A stretch of DNA of 64,000 nucleotides from Mycolicibacterium parafortuitum (lineage in GTDB: Bacteria > Actinomycetota > Actinomycetes > Mycobacteriales > Mycobacteriaceae): contig NZ_MVID01000005.1 of the NCBI RefSeq assembly GCF_002086815.1, forward strand, positions 124,001 to 188,000, in the 5' to 3' direction. A program made the translations under genes and the position numbers. This document shows, in pieces, positions 48,673 through 58,865 of this stretch (its first letter is position 1; every line of letters starts with the position of its first letter). The notes under the pieces are model-generated. The model was not told the DNA's origin. It saw only the letters and a list, made by a program, of their open reading frames with translations, and did not search any database.

Positions 48673-49947
48673 ATGGCCCGGACGATGGCATCCGACGGTG
48701 TCGTCGAGCATGGCATGGACCCGCTGACCAGCGCTGAAGATGCCGCGCGCCACATCGCCGACACGTGTTTGACGGACGCGCCGGTCGGTCCGGTGGGACT
48801 GGAGATCGAGGCGCACTGTTTCGACCTGGCCGATCCGCGGCGCAGGCCGGGATGGGATGAGCTGTCCGCCGTGATCGCCGGGCTGCCGACGCTGCCCGGC
48901 GGCAGCCGGGTCACCGTGGAGCCCGGCGGCGCGGTCGAGCTGTCCGGCCCGCCGCTGGCCGGCACCTCCGCCGCGGCGGCGGCGATGACCGCCGACCGGT
49001 CGGTGCTGCGGACGGGCTTCGCGCAGGCCGGGCTCGGGCTGGTGCTGCTCGGCGCGGACCCGCTGCGCTCGGCCAAGCGGGTGAACCCCGGAGCGCGGTA
49101 CGCGGCGATGGAACGGTTCTTCCACGACAGCGGGACCCCCGAGGCGGGCGCGGCGATGATGACGTCGACCGCGTCGGTGCAGGTGAACCTGGAAGCCGGA
49201 CCCCGCGCGGACTGGGCGCGGCGGGTCCGGCTGGCGCACGCGCTCGGGCCGACGATGATCGCCATCGCCTCGAACTCGCCGGTGCTGGGCGGCAAATTCA
49301 CCGGCTGGCGCTCCACCCGCCAACTCGTCTGGAGCGAACTCGACGACGCGCGGTGCGGTCCGATCCTGGGTGCCGACGGCGACGACCCGGCCAGTGACTG
49401 GGCGCGCTACGCGCTGCGCGCGCCGGTGATGCTGGTGCACACCCCCGACGCGGTTCCGGTGAGCCAGTGGGTGCCGTTCGCCGACTGGGCCGACGGGCGG
49501 GTACTGCTCGACGGCCGCAGACCCACGATGGCCGACCTGGACTATCACCTGACGACCCTGTTCCCGCCGGTGCGCCCGCGCGGCTTCCTGGAGGTGCGCT
49601 ACCTCGACAGCGTGCCCGAGGACACCTGGCCCGCGGTGGTGTTCATGCTGACCACCCTGCTCGACGACCCCGCCGCGGCCGATGCCGCCGCCGAGGCCAC
49701 CGAGCCGGTCGCCACCGCGTGGGACCGCGCCGCCCAGCTCGGCCTCGAGGACCGCAGACTGCACACCGCCGCGCTGCGGTGCGTGCAGGCGGCCGCCGAA
49801 CGCGTCCCGGCCGCGCTCGAGGAATCGATGTCGCTGCTCGCGCGTTCGGTCGAACAGGGACGCAGTCCGGCCGACGATTTCGCCGACCGCGCGGTGCGTT
49901 ACGGGATCGCGCGCGCGGTCACCCAACTGGCACAAGGAGAGATGTGA
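48673..49947 (+). CDS. egtA: Glutamate-cysteine ligase EgtA
   Basis: A 424-residue GCS2-type ligase: [11 protein letters not shown] with the metal glutamates, [27 protein letters not shown], and [15 protein letters not shown]. It makes gamma-glutamylcysteine, the sulfur donor for ergothioneine. ATG 48673 has GGAGG 8 nt upstream; the longer frame from 48628 lacks one. First gene of egtABCDE; egtB starts inside its stop. Confidence 0.95.
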   Translation: MARTMASDGVVEHGMDPLTSAEDAARHIADTCLTDAPVGPVGLEIEAHCFDLADPRRRPGWDELSAVIAGLPTLPGGSRVTVEPGGAVELSGPPLAGTSAAAAAMTADRSVLRTGFAQAGLGLVLLGADPLRSAKRVNPGARYAAMERFFHDSGTPEAGAAMMTSTASVQVNLEAGPRADWARRVRLAHALGPTMIAIASNSPVLGGKFTGWRSTRQLVWSELDDARCGPILGADGDDPASDWARYALRAPVMLVHTPDAVPVSQWVPFADWADGRVLLDGRRPTMADLDYHLTTLFPPVRPRGFLEVRYLDSVPEDTWPAVVFMLTTLLDDPAAADAAAEATEPVATAWDRAAQLGLEDRRLHTAALRCVQAAAERVPAALEESMSLLARSVEQGRSPADDFADRAVRYGIARAVTQLAQGEM

Positions 49948-51233
49948 CGACGCGGCAGACGCTCGCCGACGAACTGACCAGGGCCAGGAACCGCACGCTG
50001 CGTCTGGTCGACTTCGACGACGCCGAGCTGCGCCGTCAGTACGACCCGCTGATGAGCCCGCTGGTCTGGGACCTCGCCCACATCGGGCAACAGGAGGAGC
50101 TGTGGCTGCTGCGCGGCGGGGACCCGCACCGCGCCGGCCTGCTGACCCCTGAGATCAACGACCTCTACGACGCGTTCGTGCACTCCCGCGCCGCGCGGGT
50201 GAACCTTCCGCTGCTCCCGCCGACGGACGCGCGCAACTACTGCGCAACGGTGCGGGGGAAGGCGCTCGACCGGCTGGACGCGCTGGCCGACGACCACCCC
50301 GACGCGTTCAGCTACGCGCTGGTGATCAGCCACGAGAACCAGCACGACGAGACGATGCTGCAGGCGCTGAACCTGCGCACCGGGGCACCGCTGCTCGACC
50401 GTGGTGCCGGACTGCCGGCCGGTCGCGCCGGCGTGGCGGGCACATCTGTGCTGGTGCCCGGTGGCGAGTTCGTGCTCGGCGTCGACGCGGTCGACGAGCC
50501 GTTCTCGCTGGACAACGAACGACCCGCGCACCGCGTCGACGTGCCGGCCTTCCGGATCGGCCGGGTCCCGGTCACCAACGCCGAGTGGCGGCAGTTCGTC
50601 GACGACGGCGGATACGGGCAGCGGCGCTGGTGGTCGGAGGCGGGCTGGGCGCACCGGCACCAGGCCGGGCTGACCGCACCGCTGTTCTGGAACCCCGACG
50701 GGACCCGCACCCGGTTCGGCCACGTCGAGGACGTTCCCGGGGACGAACCGGTCCAGCACATCACCTTCTACGAGGCCGAGGCCTACGCCGCGTGGGCGGG
50801 TGCACGGTTGCCGACCGAGATCGAGTGGGAGAAGGCCTGCGCGTGGGATCCGGACCTCGGTGCCCGTCGCCGGTTCCCATGGGGGGCAACCGAACCCAAT
50901 GCCGCCCTGGCCAATCTCGGCGGCGACGCGCTGCGCCCCGCACCGGTCGGCGCCTACCCGGCATCGGCGTCGGCCTACGGCGCGGAACAGATGCTCGGCG
51001 ACGTCTGGGAGTGGACGAGTTCGCCGCTGCGGCCGTGGCCGGGGTTCACCCCGATGGTCTACCGGCAGTACTCGGAGCCGTTCTTCGACGGCACCGCCTC
51101 CGGCGAGTACCGCGTGCTGCGCGGCGGATCGTGGGCCGTCGCCGCCGGCATCCTGCGGCCCAGCTTCCGTAACTGGGACCATCCGATCCGTCGGCAGATC
51201 TTCTCCGGCCTCCGATTGGCGTGGGATGTGTAG
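49944..51233 (+). CDS. egtB: Ergothioneine sulfoxide synthase EgtB
   Basis: A 429-residue non-heme iron enzyme: DinB-like N-domain with iron ligands His46 ([10 protein letters not shown]), His130 and His134 ([10 protein letters not shown]); substrate arginines in HSRAARVN; C-terminal sulfatase-modifying-factor fold ([47 protein letters not shown]). It joins gamma-glutamylcysteine to hercynine with oxygen. GTG 49944 overlaps the egtA stop; AAGGAG precedes it. Confidence 0.96.
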   Translation: MTTRQTLADELTRARNRTLRLVDFDDAELRRQYDPLMSPLVWDLAHIGQQEELWLLRGGDPHRAGLLTPEINDLYDAFVHSRAARVNLPLLPPTDARNYCATVRGKALDRLDALADDHPDAFSYALVISHENQHDETMLQALNLRTGAPLLDRGAGLPAGRAGVAGTSVLVPGGEFVLGVDAVDEPFSLDNERPAHRVDVPAFRIGRVPVTNAEWRQFVDDGGYGQRRWWSEAGWAHRHQAGLTAPLFWNPDGTRTRFGHVEDVPGDEPVQHITFYEAEAYAAWAGARLPTEIEWEKACAWDPDLGARRRFPWGATEPNAALANLGGDALRPAPVGAYPASASAYGAEQMLGDVWEWTSSPLRPWPGFTPMVYRQYSEPFFDGTASGEYRVLRGGSWAVAAGILRPSFRNWDHPIRRQIFSGLRLAWDV

Positions 51234-51909
51234 GCATCTGGCGTGGCTCGGCGAGTCGACTTCGGTCGCCGCGCTGGTCCTCGACCCGCCGTCGGGTCTG
51301 CTGGTGCAGTCCTACGCGCCGCGGCGGCAGAAGCACGGCCTGATGAACGCCGACGGTTGGGGCGTCGGCTTTTTCGACGCCGGCGTGCCGCGGCGGTGGC
51401 GCAGCGCGGCTCCGTTGTGGGGCGACGCGTCGTTCGCGTCGGTCGCGCCCGCGTTGTCGAGCACCTGCTTGGTGGCCGCGGTGCGGTCGGCCAGCGTCGG
51501 TATGCCGATCGAGGCGTCCGCGTCCGCGCCGTTCACCGACGGGACCTGGCTGCTGTCGCACAACGGGCTCGTCGACCGTGCCGTGTTACCGACCTCCCGG
51601 ACCGCGGAATCCACCAACGACAGCGCACTGCTGGCCGCGCTGATCTTCGATCGCGGCATGGACGACCTCGGCGGCACCGTCGCCTCGGTCGCCGCCGACG
51701 ACCCGAACGCGCGTCTGAACATCCTGGCCGCCAACGGGTCCCGGCTGGTCGCGACGACGTGGGGGGACACCTTGTCGGTGCTGCGCCGCGACGACGGTGT
51801 GGTGCTGGCCAGCGAGCCCTACGACGACGACCCCGGCTGGCAGGAGGTCCCGGACCGGCACCTGGTCGAGGTCGCGGACGCCCGCGTGCGCATGACACCG
51901 CTGACATGA
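51226..51909 (+). CDS. egtC: Amidohydrolase EgtC
   Basis: A 227-residue class II amidotransferase-fold hydrolase beginning MCRHLAWLG, with Cys2 as nucleophile, then [16 protein letters not shown] and [10 protein letters not shown]. It removes the glutamyl group from the EgtB product. Its ATG lies 8 bp inside egtB. A second Cys2 Ntn protein (34533-35441) serves a different pathway. Confidence 0.96.
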   Translation: MCRHLAWLGESTSVAALVLDPPSGLLVQSYAPRRQKHGLMNADGWGVGFFDAGVPRRWRSAAPLWGDASFASVAPALSSTCLVAAVRSASVGMPIEASASAPFTDGTWLLSHNGLVDRAVLPTSRTAESTNDSALLAALIFDRGMDDLGGTVASVAADDPNARLNILAANGSRLVATTWGDTLSVLRRDDGVVLASEPYDDDPGWQEVPDRHLVEVADARVRMTPLT

Positions 51910-51928
51910 CACCGCTGAAAGGATCGTG

Positions 51929-52894
51929 ATGACGTTCTCCCTGGCGAACTACCTCGCCGCCGACGCCGCCGACGAGGCGCTGCGTCGCGACGTCCGCCAC
52001 GGACTGAGCCAACAGCCGAAGACGCTGCCGCCCAAATGGTTCTACGACGCCACCGGCAGCGAGTTGTTCGACCAGATCACCCGGCTGCCGGAGTACTACC
52101 CGACCCGTGCGGAGGCGCAGATCCTGCGCGCGCGGGCCGGTGAGATCGCCGAGGCCTCGGGTGCCGACACGCTCGTCGAACTGGGCAGCGGCACCTCGGA
52201 GAAGACGCGGATGCTGCTCGACGCCCTGAGTGAGCGTGGATCGCTGCGCCGCTTCGTGCCGTTCGACGTCGACTCCAGCGTGCTGCAGGCCGCGGGCGCG
52301 GCGATCGAGCAGGAATACCCGGGCATCGAGATCGACGCAGTGTGCGGCGATTTCGAGGAACACCTGGGCAAGATCCCGCGGACGGGACGGCGTCTGGTGG
52401 CGTTCCTGGGCTCGACGATCGGGAATCTGACACCTGGCCCGCGGGCGGAGTTCCTGGCGTCGGTGGCCGAGATGATGCAACCCGGCGACACGCTGCTGCT
52501 GGGCACCGACCTGGTCAAGGACACCGGCCGTCTGGTGCGGGCATACGACGACAGCGCCGGCGTCACCGCGCGATTCAACCGCAATGTGCTCACCGTGGTG
52601 AACCGGGAGCTCGGCGCGGACTTCGACGTCGACGCGTTCACCCACGTCGCGGTCTGGAACCCCGACGAGGAGCGCATCGAGATGTGGCTGCGGTCTGACC
52701 GCGCGCAACGGGTGCACATCGCCGCGCTGGCGCTCGACGTCGATTTCGCCGACGGGGAGGAGATGCTGACCGAGGTGTCGTGCAAATTCCGGCCGTCCGG
52801 TGTCGAGGCGGAACTCGCCGCGGCCGGTCTGCGCCGAACCCATTGGTGGACAGACGATGCGGGAGACTTCGGGCTGTCCCTGGCGGCGAAATGA
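51929..52894 (+). CDS. egtD: Histidine N-alpha-trimethyltransferase EgtD
   Basis: A 321-residue SAM methyltransferase, the length of the M. smegmatis enzyme. [20 protein letters not shown] at the N-terminus, SAM motif [14 protein letters not shown], and [12 protein letters not shown] are diagnostic. It converts histidine to hercynine. ATG 51929 is preferred over GTG 51926, with GAAAGG upstream. It follows egtC by 19 nt. Confidence 0.97.
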   Translation: MTFSLANYLAADAADEALRRDVRHGLSQQPKTLPPKWFYDATGSELFDQITRLPEYYPTRAEAQILRARAGEIAEASGADTLVELGSGTSEKTRMLLDALSERGSLRRFVPFDVDSSVLQAAGAAIEQEYPGIEIDAVCGDFEEHLGKIPRTGRRLVAFLGSTIGNLTPGPRAEFLASVAEMMQPGDTLLLGTDLVKDTGRLVRAYDDSAGVTARFNRNVLTVVNRELGADFDVDAFTHVAVWNPDEERIEMWLRSDRAQRVHIAALALDVDFADGEEMLTEVSCKFRPSGVEAELAAAGLRRTHWWTDDAGDFGLSLAAK

Positions 52895-53991
52895 GCCGGT
52901 CCGATCCGACGACGCTGGCCGAGACCTGGCGTGCGGCGCGGCCGGCCCCCGCCGGGGTGCACGTCGACAGCGCGGCGTGCTCGCGGCAGAGCTTCGCGAC
53001 CATCGACGCCTGCGCGCAGCACGCCCGCCACGAAGCCGAGGTCGGCGGCTACGTCGCCGCGGAAGCCGCCGCCCCGGTGCTCGACGCCGGTCGCGCGGCG
53101 GTGCGCGCGCTGACCGGAATGCCCGACGCCGGAGTCACATTCACCACCGGGTCCAACCACGCGCTCGACATCCTGCTCGGCGACTGGACGGGGGAGCGCA
53201 CGGTGGCGTGCCTGCCCGGTGAGTTCGGGCCCAATCTGGCCATCATGGCCCGGCACGGGTTCGACATCCGCGTGCTGCCCGTCGACGAGTACGGCCGGTT
53301 GGACGTCAACGCGATCGGCGCCGCACTGGCACACCGTCCGCCGGCGTTGGTGCACTTCACGGTGCTGGGCAGCCACAGCGGGGTCGTCCAGCCCGTCCAC
53401 GACATGGCGCTGGCCTGCCGCGGCCACGACATCCCGCTGTTCGTCGACGCCGCACAGGGATTCGCCCACGTCGACGTCGCGAACACCGGCGCCGACGCCG
53501 TCTACTCCTCGTCACGGAAGTGGACCGCGGGTCCGCGCGGGGTCGGTGTGCTGGTCACCCGGGCCGGGGTGTTGTCGGACGCGACCCGGGAGCGGATCGG
53601 CCATGTCGAGACGAATGTCGGCCTGCACGTGGGTTTCTCGGTCGCGCTCGGCGAACACATGGCGGTCGGGCCGGCGGCGATGCAGGCGCGGCTGCGGGAG
53701 GTCGGCGCCGCCACCCGGACGGCGCTCGCCGACGTGCCGGGCTGGCGGGTGCGGGAACACCACGACGAACCCAGCGCGATCACCACCCTCTATCCGCCGC
53801 CGGGGGTGGACCCGCAGGTGGTGCGGGCCCGGCTGATCGACGAGCACGCGATCGTGACGACCTACCTCGGGGTGGAGCGCGCGCCGCGGGAGCTGACCCG
53901 CCCCGCGCTCCGGGTGTCGCCGCACGTCGACGTCACCGACGCCGATCTGGCCGCGGTCGCCGAAGCGCTGTCGGCGGTCACGCCCGGTTGA
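52891..53991 (+). CDS. egtE: PLP-dependent C-S lyase EgtE
   Basis: A 366-residue class V aminotransferase-fold lyase. [25 protein letters not shown] (Asp and Gln contacting PLP) and [15 protein letters not shown] with the PLP lysine are seen. It cleaves the hercynyl-cysteine sulfoxide to ergothioneine. ATG overlaps the egtD stop by 4 bp. The 3' end overlaps the convergent EAL gene by 14 bp. Confidence 0.95.
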   Translation: MSRSDPTTLAETWRAARPAPAGVHVDSAACSRQSFATIDACAQHARHEAEVGGYVAAEAAAPVLDAGRAAVRALTGMPDAGVTFTTGSNHALDILLGDWTGERTVACLPGEFGPNLAIMARHGFDIRVLPVDEYGRLDVNAIGAALAHRPPALVHFTVLGSHSGVVQPVHDMALACRGHDIPLFVDAAQGFAHVDVANTGADAVYSSSRKWTAGPRGVGVLVTRAGVLSDATRERIGHVETNVGLHVGFSVALGEHMAVGPAAMQARLREVGAATRTALADVPGWRVREHHDEPSAITTLYPPPGVDPQVVRARLIDEHAIVTTYLGVERAPRELTRPALRVSPHVDVTDADLAAVAEALSAVTPG

Positions 53992-55291
53992 GCAGGCTGC
54001 GCGCGGCCGCGGCCACCCGGTCCCGGTCGAAGGTGATGACCGCGGCGAATCTGCGGTCGTTCTCGACACCCTGTCCGGGTGGTTCCAGTTCGCGGGCGAC
54101 CAGTGCCGCGGCGGTGTCGGGACCGAGCACCACGATGGTCCATTCCAGTGCCATGCGGTCGCCGGCGTCGATGTCGACCCACTGCACGCGGTGGGCAGCG
54201 TCTCGCGGCGCGTTCACGGCGAAGGCCACTACCAGCGGCGACCGCTTCGCCAGCATGGTGATGTTGTGCCGGGTCTCGCCGCGGAAGTTGTCCTGGCTCT
54301 GCAGGGTGAACAGCACGATCGGCGCGCTGTCGGCGGCTGCGGCGAGCCGTTCGATGTGGCGTGACATCTCGATCAGGGTCCGTTTGCGCACGGTGCGCGC
54401 GCTGTGTGCCGCGGTGGCGATCTCGAACGGGGTCTTGGTGAGCGCGCGGTCGCGGTCGTCGACGAGCGTGTCGCGGCGTTCGGTCGATCGCGCGAACCGC
54501 GGCAGGATCGCCGGATCGGGTGCGGTGGCCAGGGGTCCGGGACGGCCGAAGCGGTAGCCCTGACCGAGGGTCGCGCCGTAGGCCAGGGCCTGCTCCAGGT
54601 GCTCGTCGGTCTCGATGCCCTCCGCCAGGATCACCGCGCCGGTGCGCTCGTGGTGCGCGATGACCGCGGCGATGATGCGGGTCTGCAGCTGGTCGGGTTG
54701 GCGCTGGACCAGTCCGAGATCGATCTTCATCACATCCGGGGAGATGATGTCGAGCAGCGCCAGCGAGTCGGGGTGCGCGCCGATGTCGTCGAGGGCGATG
54801 CGCACCCCGCAGGAACGCAGCGCTGCGACCTTGTGCAGCAATGCCGGCGGATTCCGTAGCAGGCCGCGCTCGGTCAGCTCGAACATCAGCGTGAAGGTGC
54901 GGGCCGCCTCCGCGACCGCGGACTCCGGCGGTACCTCCATGCCCGCGGCGACCGGTTCGGAGTTGAGCAACAGCAGCATCCCTGCCGCAGAAGGTGATTC
55001 GAGTGCCGCGTGCGCGGCGGACCGGATGCACGCGTGGTCGAGCATGTCGAGCCGTCCGGTCGCGGCGGCGTGGGCGAACACGTCGGCCGGGGACGGATGG
55101 TGCAGTGACGGCCAGCGTGCGAGCGCCTCATAGCCGACCACCGTCTCGTCCGGCAGCGACACCACGGGTTGGAACGCGGGGACCAGACCCTCTCCGCGGA
55201 CCGCGGCATCGAGCAGGTCCGTCGCGTCGCTCGGACGTGGGGGATGGATGATGTCTTCTCTCGGGTCGGGCGGGCGGCGGAGCGTGCCCAT
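53978..55291 (-). CDS. EAL-domain protein with C-terminal DICT sensor
   Basis: A 437-residue protein. The N-terminal EAL domain (about residues 25-260) keeps [44 protein letters not shown] and [15 protein letters not shown] is altered to DDIGAH in loop 6, so c-di-GMP hydrolysis may be weak, though Glu and Asp metal ligands persist. The rest ([20 protein letters not shown] onward) is a DICT sensory domain. No GGDEF domain. ATG 55291 or GTG 55297 (GGGAGA upstream) starts it. Divergent from the symporter. Confidence 0.85.
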   Translation of the reverse strand: MGTLRRPPDPREDIIHPPRPSDATDLLDAAVRGEGLVPAFQPVVSLPDETVVGYEALARWPSLHHPSPADVFAHAAATGRLDMLDHACIRSAAHAALESPSAAGMLLLLNSEPVAAGMEVPPESAVAEAARTFTLMFELTERGLLRNPPALLHKVAALRSCGVRIALDDIGAHPDSLALLDIISPDVMKIDLGLVQRQPDQLQTRIIAAVIAHHERTGAVILAEGIETDEHLEQALAYGATLGQGYRFGRPGPLATAPDPAILPRFARSTERRDTLVDDRDRALTKTPFEIATAAHSARTVRKRTLIEMSRHIERLAAAADSAPIVLFTLQSQDNFRGETRHNITMLAKRSPLVVAFAVNAPRDAAHRVQWVDIDAGDRMALEWTIVVLGPDTAAALVARELEPPGQGVENDRRFAAVITFDRDRVAAAARSLLNRA

Positions 55292-55335
55292 GGTCACGCC
55301 ATTCTCCCGTGTCGTTGCCGCTACACGGTAACGGG

Positions 55336-55357
55336 GCCGGTGCTCATCCGCACCGGC
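55336..55357. promoter_or_regulatory. Perfect hairpin in the EAL/symporter divergent region
   Basis: GCCGGTGC and GCACCGGC flank a 6-nt loop. It lies in the roughly 205-bp divergent spacer, 45 bp from the EAL start and 140 bp from the symporter start. Could be an operator; nothing else in this spacer is recognised. Confidence 0.4.
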
Positions 55358-55496
55358 ATCGGCCGCACCCGGGGCACCGTCCTCGCCTGCATGCGCACCA
55401 CCTCGACGTCGAGTTCGAGGTCCTCGACGCGAACGCGCGGTTGAGTTGGGGCCGTTGCGGTTATCCAGGCTGCACCGAAGGGTGGAGGGGATCACG

Positions 55497-56882
55497 ATGA
55501 CTACCGGCGCCGGCAGTGACGAAGCCCAGACCAAGGATCAGCCCGAGAAGAAGCGCGACCGTACGCACTGGCTGTACATCCTGGTGATCATCGCCGTGAT
55601 CGCCGGCATCGTCGTGGGGCTGGTCGCACCGGAGACCGCTGCGTCGCTCGGCATCCTCGGCGAACTGTTCGTCAAGCTGATCAAGATGATGATCGTCCCG
55701 GTCATCTTCTGCACCGTGGTCCTCGGCATCGGCAAGGTGCGCGCCGCCGCCGCGGTCGGCAAGGTCGGCGGTCTGGCGATCAGCTACTTCCTGATCATGT
55801 CGACGATCGCACTGGGCATCGGGCTGGTCGTCGGCAACCTGATCAGCCCCGGCACCGGCCTGAACGTCCCCAACGATCCGAGCAAGGGCGCCGAGCTGGC
55901 CGGCGAAGCCGAATCCGCGGGCGGCACCATGGAATTCATCGCCGACATCATCCCGGCGACGTTGTTCTCCGCGGTCACCGAGGGCAACGTGCTGCAGGCG
56001 CTGTTCGTGGCATTGCTGGTCGGTTTCGGGATCCAGAGCATGGGCCGGACCGGCGAAGGGCTGCTCCGCGGCATCGAAGCGGTGCAGAAGCTGGTGTTCC
56101 GCATTCTCATCGGCGTGCTGTGGCTGGCCCCGATCGGAGCGTTCGGCGCGATCGCGGAGGTGGTCGGCGACACCGGGTTCGAGGCCGTCATCCAGCTCGG
56201 GGTGCTGATGCTGGCGTTCTACGTGACGTGCCTGCTCTTCATCTTCGGCGTGCTCGGAGCGCTGCTGTACATGGTGGCCCGGGTGTCGATCTTCAAGCTG
56301 GCCCGCTACCTGGCGCGCGAGTACCTGCTCATCGTCGCGACGTCGTCGTCGGAGTCGGCGCTGCCGCGGCTGATCGCGAAGATGGAGCACGCGGGCGTGG
56401 AACCCGCGACCGTCGGCATCGTGGTGCCGACCGGATACTCGTTCAACCTCGACGGCACCGCGATCTACCTGACGATGGCATCGCTGTTCATCGCCGACGC
56501 GCTCGGCGATCCGCTGTCCATCCCCGAGCAACTCGGCCTGCTCGCGTTCATGATCATCGCGTCCAAGGGTGCGGCGGGCGTCAGCGGAGCCGGCCTGGCC
56601 ACACTGGCGGCGGGTCTGCAGAGCCACCGGCCCGAATTGCTCGACGGCGTCGGCATCATCGTCGGTGTGGACCGCTTCATGTCCGAGGCCCGCGCGCTGA
56701 CCAACTTCTCCGGCAACGCGGTGGCGACCGTGCTCGTCGGCTCGTGGACGGGCACGCTGGACAGCGAGCGGCTCAACCAGGTCCTCGACGGGGACAGGCC
56801 GTTCGACGAGGCCACGATGATCGACGACGAGGACGACGCCACGGATCGCGAGCGGGCCTCGGCGGCAAGCCCTTCGGCCTAA
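55497..56882 (+). CDS. Dicarboxylate/amino acid:cation symporter (DAACS family)
   Basis: A 461-residue GltP/DctA-family transporter with about eight helices and two re-entrant loops: IKMMIVPVIFCTVVLGIG, ATSSSESALPRLIAKM (serine-rich hairpin 1), PTGYSFNLDGTAIYLT (NMDGT-type motif as NLDGT), and KGAAGVSGAG (hairpin 2). It imports glutamate, aspartate or C4-dicarboxylates with protons or sodium. ATG 55497 has GGAGG 8 nt upstream. Its stop overlaps the next gene's stop by 4 bp. Confidence 0.93.
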   Translation: MTTGAGSDEAQTKDQPEKKRDRTHWLYILVIIAVIAGIVVGLVAPETAASLGILGELFVKLIKMMIVPVIFCTVVLGIGKVRAAAAVGKVGGLAISYFLIMSTIALGIGLVVGNLISPGTGLNVPNDPSKGAELAGEAESAGGTMEFIADIIPATLFSAVTEGNVLQALFVALLVGFGIQSMGRTGEGLLRGIEAVQKLVFRILIGVLWLAPIGAFGAIAEVVGDTGFEAVIQLGVLMLAFYVTCLLFIFGVLGALLYMVARVSIFKLARYLAREYLLIVATSSSESALPRLIAKMEHAGVEPATVGIVVPTGYSFNLDGTAIYLTMASLFIADALGDPLSIPEQLGLLAFMIIASKGAAGVSGAGLATLAAGLQSHRPELLDGVGIIVGVDRFMSEARALTNFSGNAVATVLVGSWTGTLDSERLNQVLDGDRPFDEATMIDDEDDATDRERASAASPSA

Positions 56883-57553
56883 CCGTCCTTGTGCGCCTCC
56901 AGCAGGAACGCGTGCATGCACATCCTGCCCTTGTCGTCGAGCAGGTCCAGCGGTGGCGGCGGCATGCCGGGGATCCTGGGCACGTTCGAGTGGATCAGCG
57001 CGGGCCGGATGTCGTCGATCACCCAGTAACGCGAAACTGCTTCGCGCAGTTCGAGTTCGGTGACCTCGTTCGGCCCCTCCTGCATCTCGGGAGGGAACGC
57101 GCCCTTGGCGAACACGAGCACGAAGTACCCGGCCCCCGGTGCGGCCGCGCGGTGCATCGACTGCAGATACGGATCGCGAGCCTCGACCGGGATCGAATGG
57201 AACAGCGTGCTGTCGACGATCGTCGCGAACCGGCCGTCGAAACCGGTCAGCGCGGTGACGTCGGCCGCGACGAAGCCGGCCCGCTCGGACAGTCCGCGTT
57301 CGGCGGCCGCGGTGGTCGCTGCCTGCACCGCGGTCGGGCTGATGTCGACCCCGGTCACCGTGTAGCCGTCCGCGGCCAGTGCCAGCGAGAGTTCGGCGTG
57401 GCCGCACCCGGCGTCGAGCACCTCGCTGCGGAACTTGCCCGCATGCCACAGCGCCGCCAGCTCCGGCTGCGGCTCACCGATGTTCCACGGCGGAGGCCCG
57501 TCGAATTGGCTCTCACCGCGATACGCGCCGTCCCAGTCCATCACGTCGGCCAT
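56879..57553 (-). CDS. Class I methyltransferase (Rv3699-like)
   Basis: A 224-residue Methyltransf_25-type protein: EVLDAGCGHAELSLAL, VTGVDISPTAV, FATIVDSTLFHSIP. It belongs to a thiopurine-methyltransferase-like group, and matches Rv3699 by position. ATG 57553 is inside the preceding gene (13-bp overlap). It is third in a tightly overlapping operon after a GPP34-tail gene and a WH-motif gene. Substrate unknown. Confidence 0.83.
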   Translation of the reverse strand: MADVMDWDGAYRGESQFDGPPPWNIGEPQPELAALWHAGKFRSEVLDAGCGHAELSLALAADGYTVTGVDISPTAVQAATTAAAERGLSERAGFVAADVTALTGFDGRFATIVDSTLFHSIPVEARDPYLQSMHRAAAPGAGYFVLVFAKGAFPPEMQEGPNEVTELELREAVSRYWVIDDIRPALIHSNVPRIPGMPPPPLDLLDDKGRMCMHAFLLEAHKDG

Positions 57554-58035
57554 GGACGCCAAGGTACTCGCCGCGCGGTGATCTGGAGCGCGGCCACCAC
57601 GGCCGGGTCGACACCCCAGGGTTCGTCGAGGCCGAGCCGTTCGTCGAGATCCCACAGCACACAGATCTCGCCGGGCCGTGCCACCTGCGCCCACGCCGCG
57701 ACGGTTCGGTGTAACTGGGCATGCGCCGGCTCACCGGCCATCCCGGCAGGGGTCACACCGACGGGGTGGTGGTGCAGATACCTGCCGTAGGCGCGACGGC
57801 AGAACTGCGAGTACAGCCGGGTGCACAGGATGAAGCCGTGCCATGCCTCGTCCACCGCGCGGCTCGGCATCCCGAGCGCCCGCCCACCCCGGCGTGCTGC
57901 GCAGCAGCGCAACCATTGGTGCAGACCGGTGACGATCAGCGGCCGCGGCTCCCACGGACACGTCCGGAACACCGCGTCGGGCAGGTCCAGGGTCGCCAGC
58001 GCACCGACGGTCCTGGCCTGCCCTCTACCCGCCAC
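57541..58035 (-). CDS. Small protein with DExWHxFIL motif (glycine-rich-domain relative)
   Basis: A 164-residue protein not assignable to a known function. The central SRAVDEAWHGFILCTRLYSQ, then FCRRAYGRYLHHHP, matches the pattern of bacterial glycine-rich-domain (DUF1399-like) proteins, with a conserved Trp-His and multiple cysteines. The C-terminus is less structured. GTG 58035 with GGAGG upstream overlaps the GPP34-type gene by 11 bp, while the frame opens to 58143 as shadow. Histidine/cysteine content suggests metal binding or a modification enzyme, but that is conjecture. Confidence 0.6.
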   Translation of the reverse strand: MAGRGQARTVGALATLDLPDAVFRTCPWEPRPLIVTGLHQWLRCCAARRGGRALGMPSRAVDEAWHGFILCTRLYSQFCRRAYGRYLHHHPVGVTPAGMAGEPAHAQLHRTVAAWAQVARPGEICVLWDLDERLGLDEPWGVDPAVVAALQITARRVPWRPWPT

Positions 58036-58753
58036 CGCAGCCTCCGCCACACCCGCCGCCACACCCGCCACCGCAGCCGAAGCCGCTGGAGCAGCCGAAA
58101 CTACGGGACCTGCCACAGCGGCCCGAGTAGGTCTGTTGCGCAACGATCCGCGCGATGGTGTCGAGCGCCGTATGTAGGCCCAGGACCGGCGGCAGGTTCG
58201 CCTCCGCGGGGCGGGCGATCACGTCGTGCACCAGGAACTGGTCGGGCAGATCGCCGAGCACCGCGATCCGCCCCACCGCCAGCGTCCGCGGATCCGTGTG
58301 CCTGCCGCCGGCGGCGTCCCGCAGGGCACGCGCCACCGAATCGGCGAGACGTCCGACGGCCTCCTCGTCGTAGACGCCGGGGCGCCTGACGGGGATCACC
58401 CCGAGCGACAGGCGCCAGCGCCGGTCGATCCAGCCCCCGCACTCCAACTGCCAGCGGACCGGGGCGGTGGTCGACGTCGATCCGGCGGTGGCCAGCCACG
58501 CCCACGTCCGCGCCGGTCGCCCGGTCAGTTCGGCGAGCGTGTCGGCCAGCAGCGGATCCGCGGGCCGACTCGACGACGCCACCCGCGCGATGCCGTCGTC
58601 GTCGGTCAGATAACCCGTCAGGTACAACTCGGTCAGCATCGCCGCCCGCACCGCGTACCCCAGCAGTGGCAACTTGCGCTCGTCGAAGCAGTGCCGGTCC
58701 CGGTCGTAGCTCAGCAGATAGAGCCGGCCGTGCAGCGTCTGTGGAAGTTCCAT
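58025..58753 (-). CDS. GPP34-domain protein with Cys-Gly repeat tail
   Basis: A 242-residue protein. The body resembles GPP34 (Golgi phosphoprotein 3-like) domains, which bind phosphoinositides in eukaryotes and occur widely in actinobacteria: LYLLSYDRDRHCFDERKLPL, LGYAVRAAMLTELYLTGYL, WIDRRWRLSLGVIP. The tail after about residue 205 is SGRCGRSRSFGCSSGFG followed by four CGGG units, with six cysteines in the last 30 residues. Such tails recall RiPP precursors or metal-binding repeats. It is first of a three-gene overlapping operon. Confidence 0.75.
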   Translation of the reverse strand: MELPQTLHGRLYLLSYDRDRHCFDERKLPLLGYAVRAAMLTELYLTGYLTDDDGIARVASSSRPADPLLADTLAELTGRPARTWAWLATAGSTSTTAPVRWQLECGGWIDRRWRLSLGVIPVRRPGVYDEEAVGRLADSVARALRDAAGGRHTDPRTLAVGRIAVLGDLPDQFLVHDVIARPAEANLPPVLGLHTALDTIARIVAQQTYSGRCGRSRSFGCSSGFGCGGGCGGGCGGGCGGG

Positions 58754-58865
58754 CGTCGTCTCCCGTCAGCGTGTCGCTTCTGATGGGAGTGATGGTCGGC
58801 TCGGGGGCCCCGGGGCGGAAGCATCGGGGCGCCGAAAGCCGGGATTCCTAGCGGAATTCAGAGAT

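Noticed and set aside
55461..57449. Long open frame antisense to the symporter
   Set aside because: Arg/His/Gln-rich composition typical of GC-rich shadow frames; the symporter is clearly the real gene.
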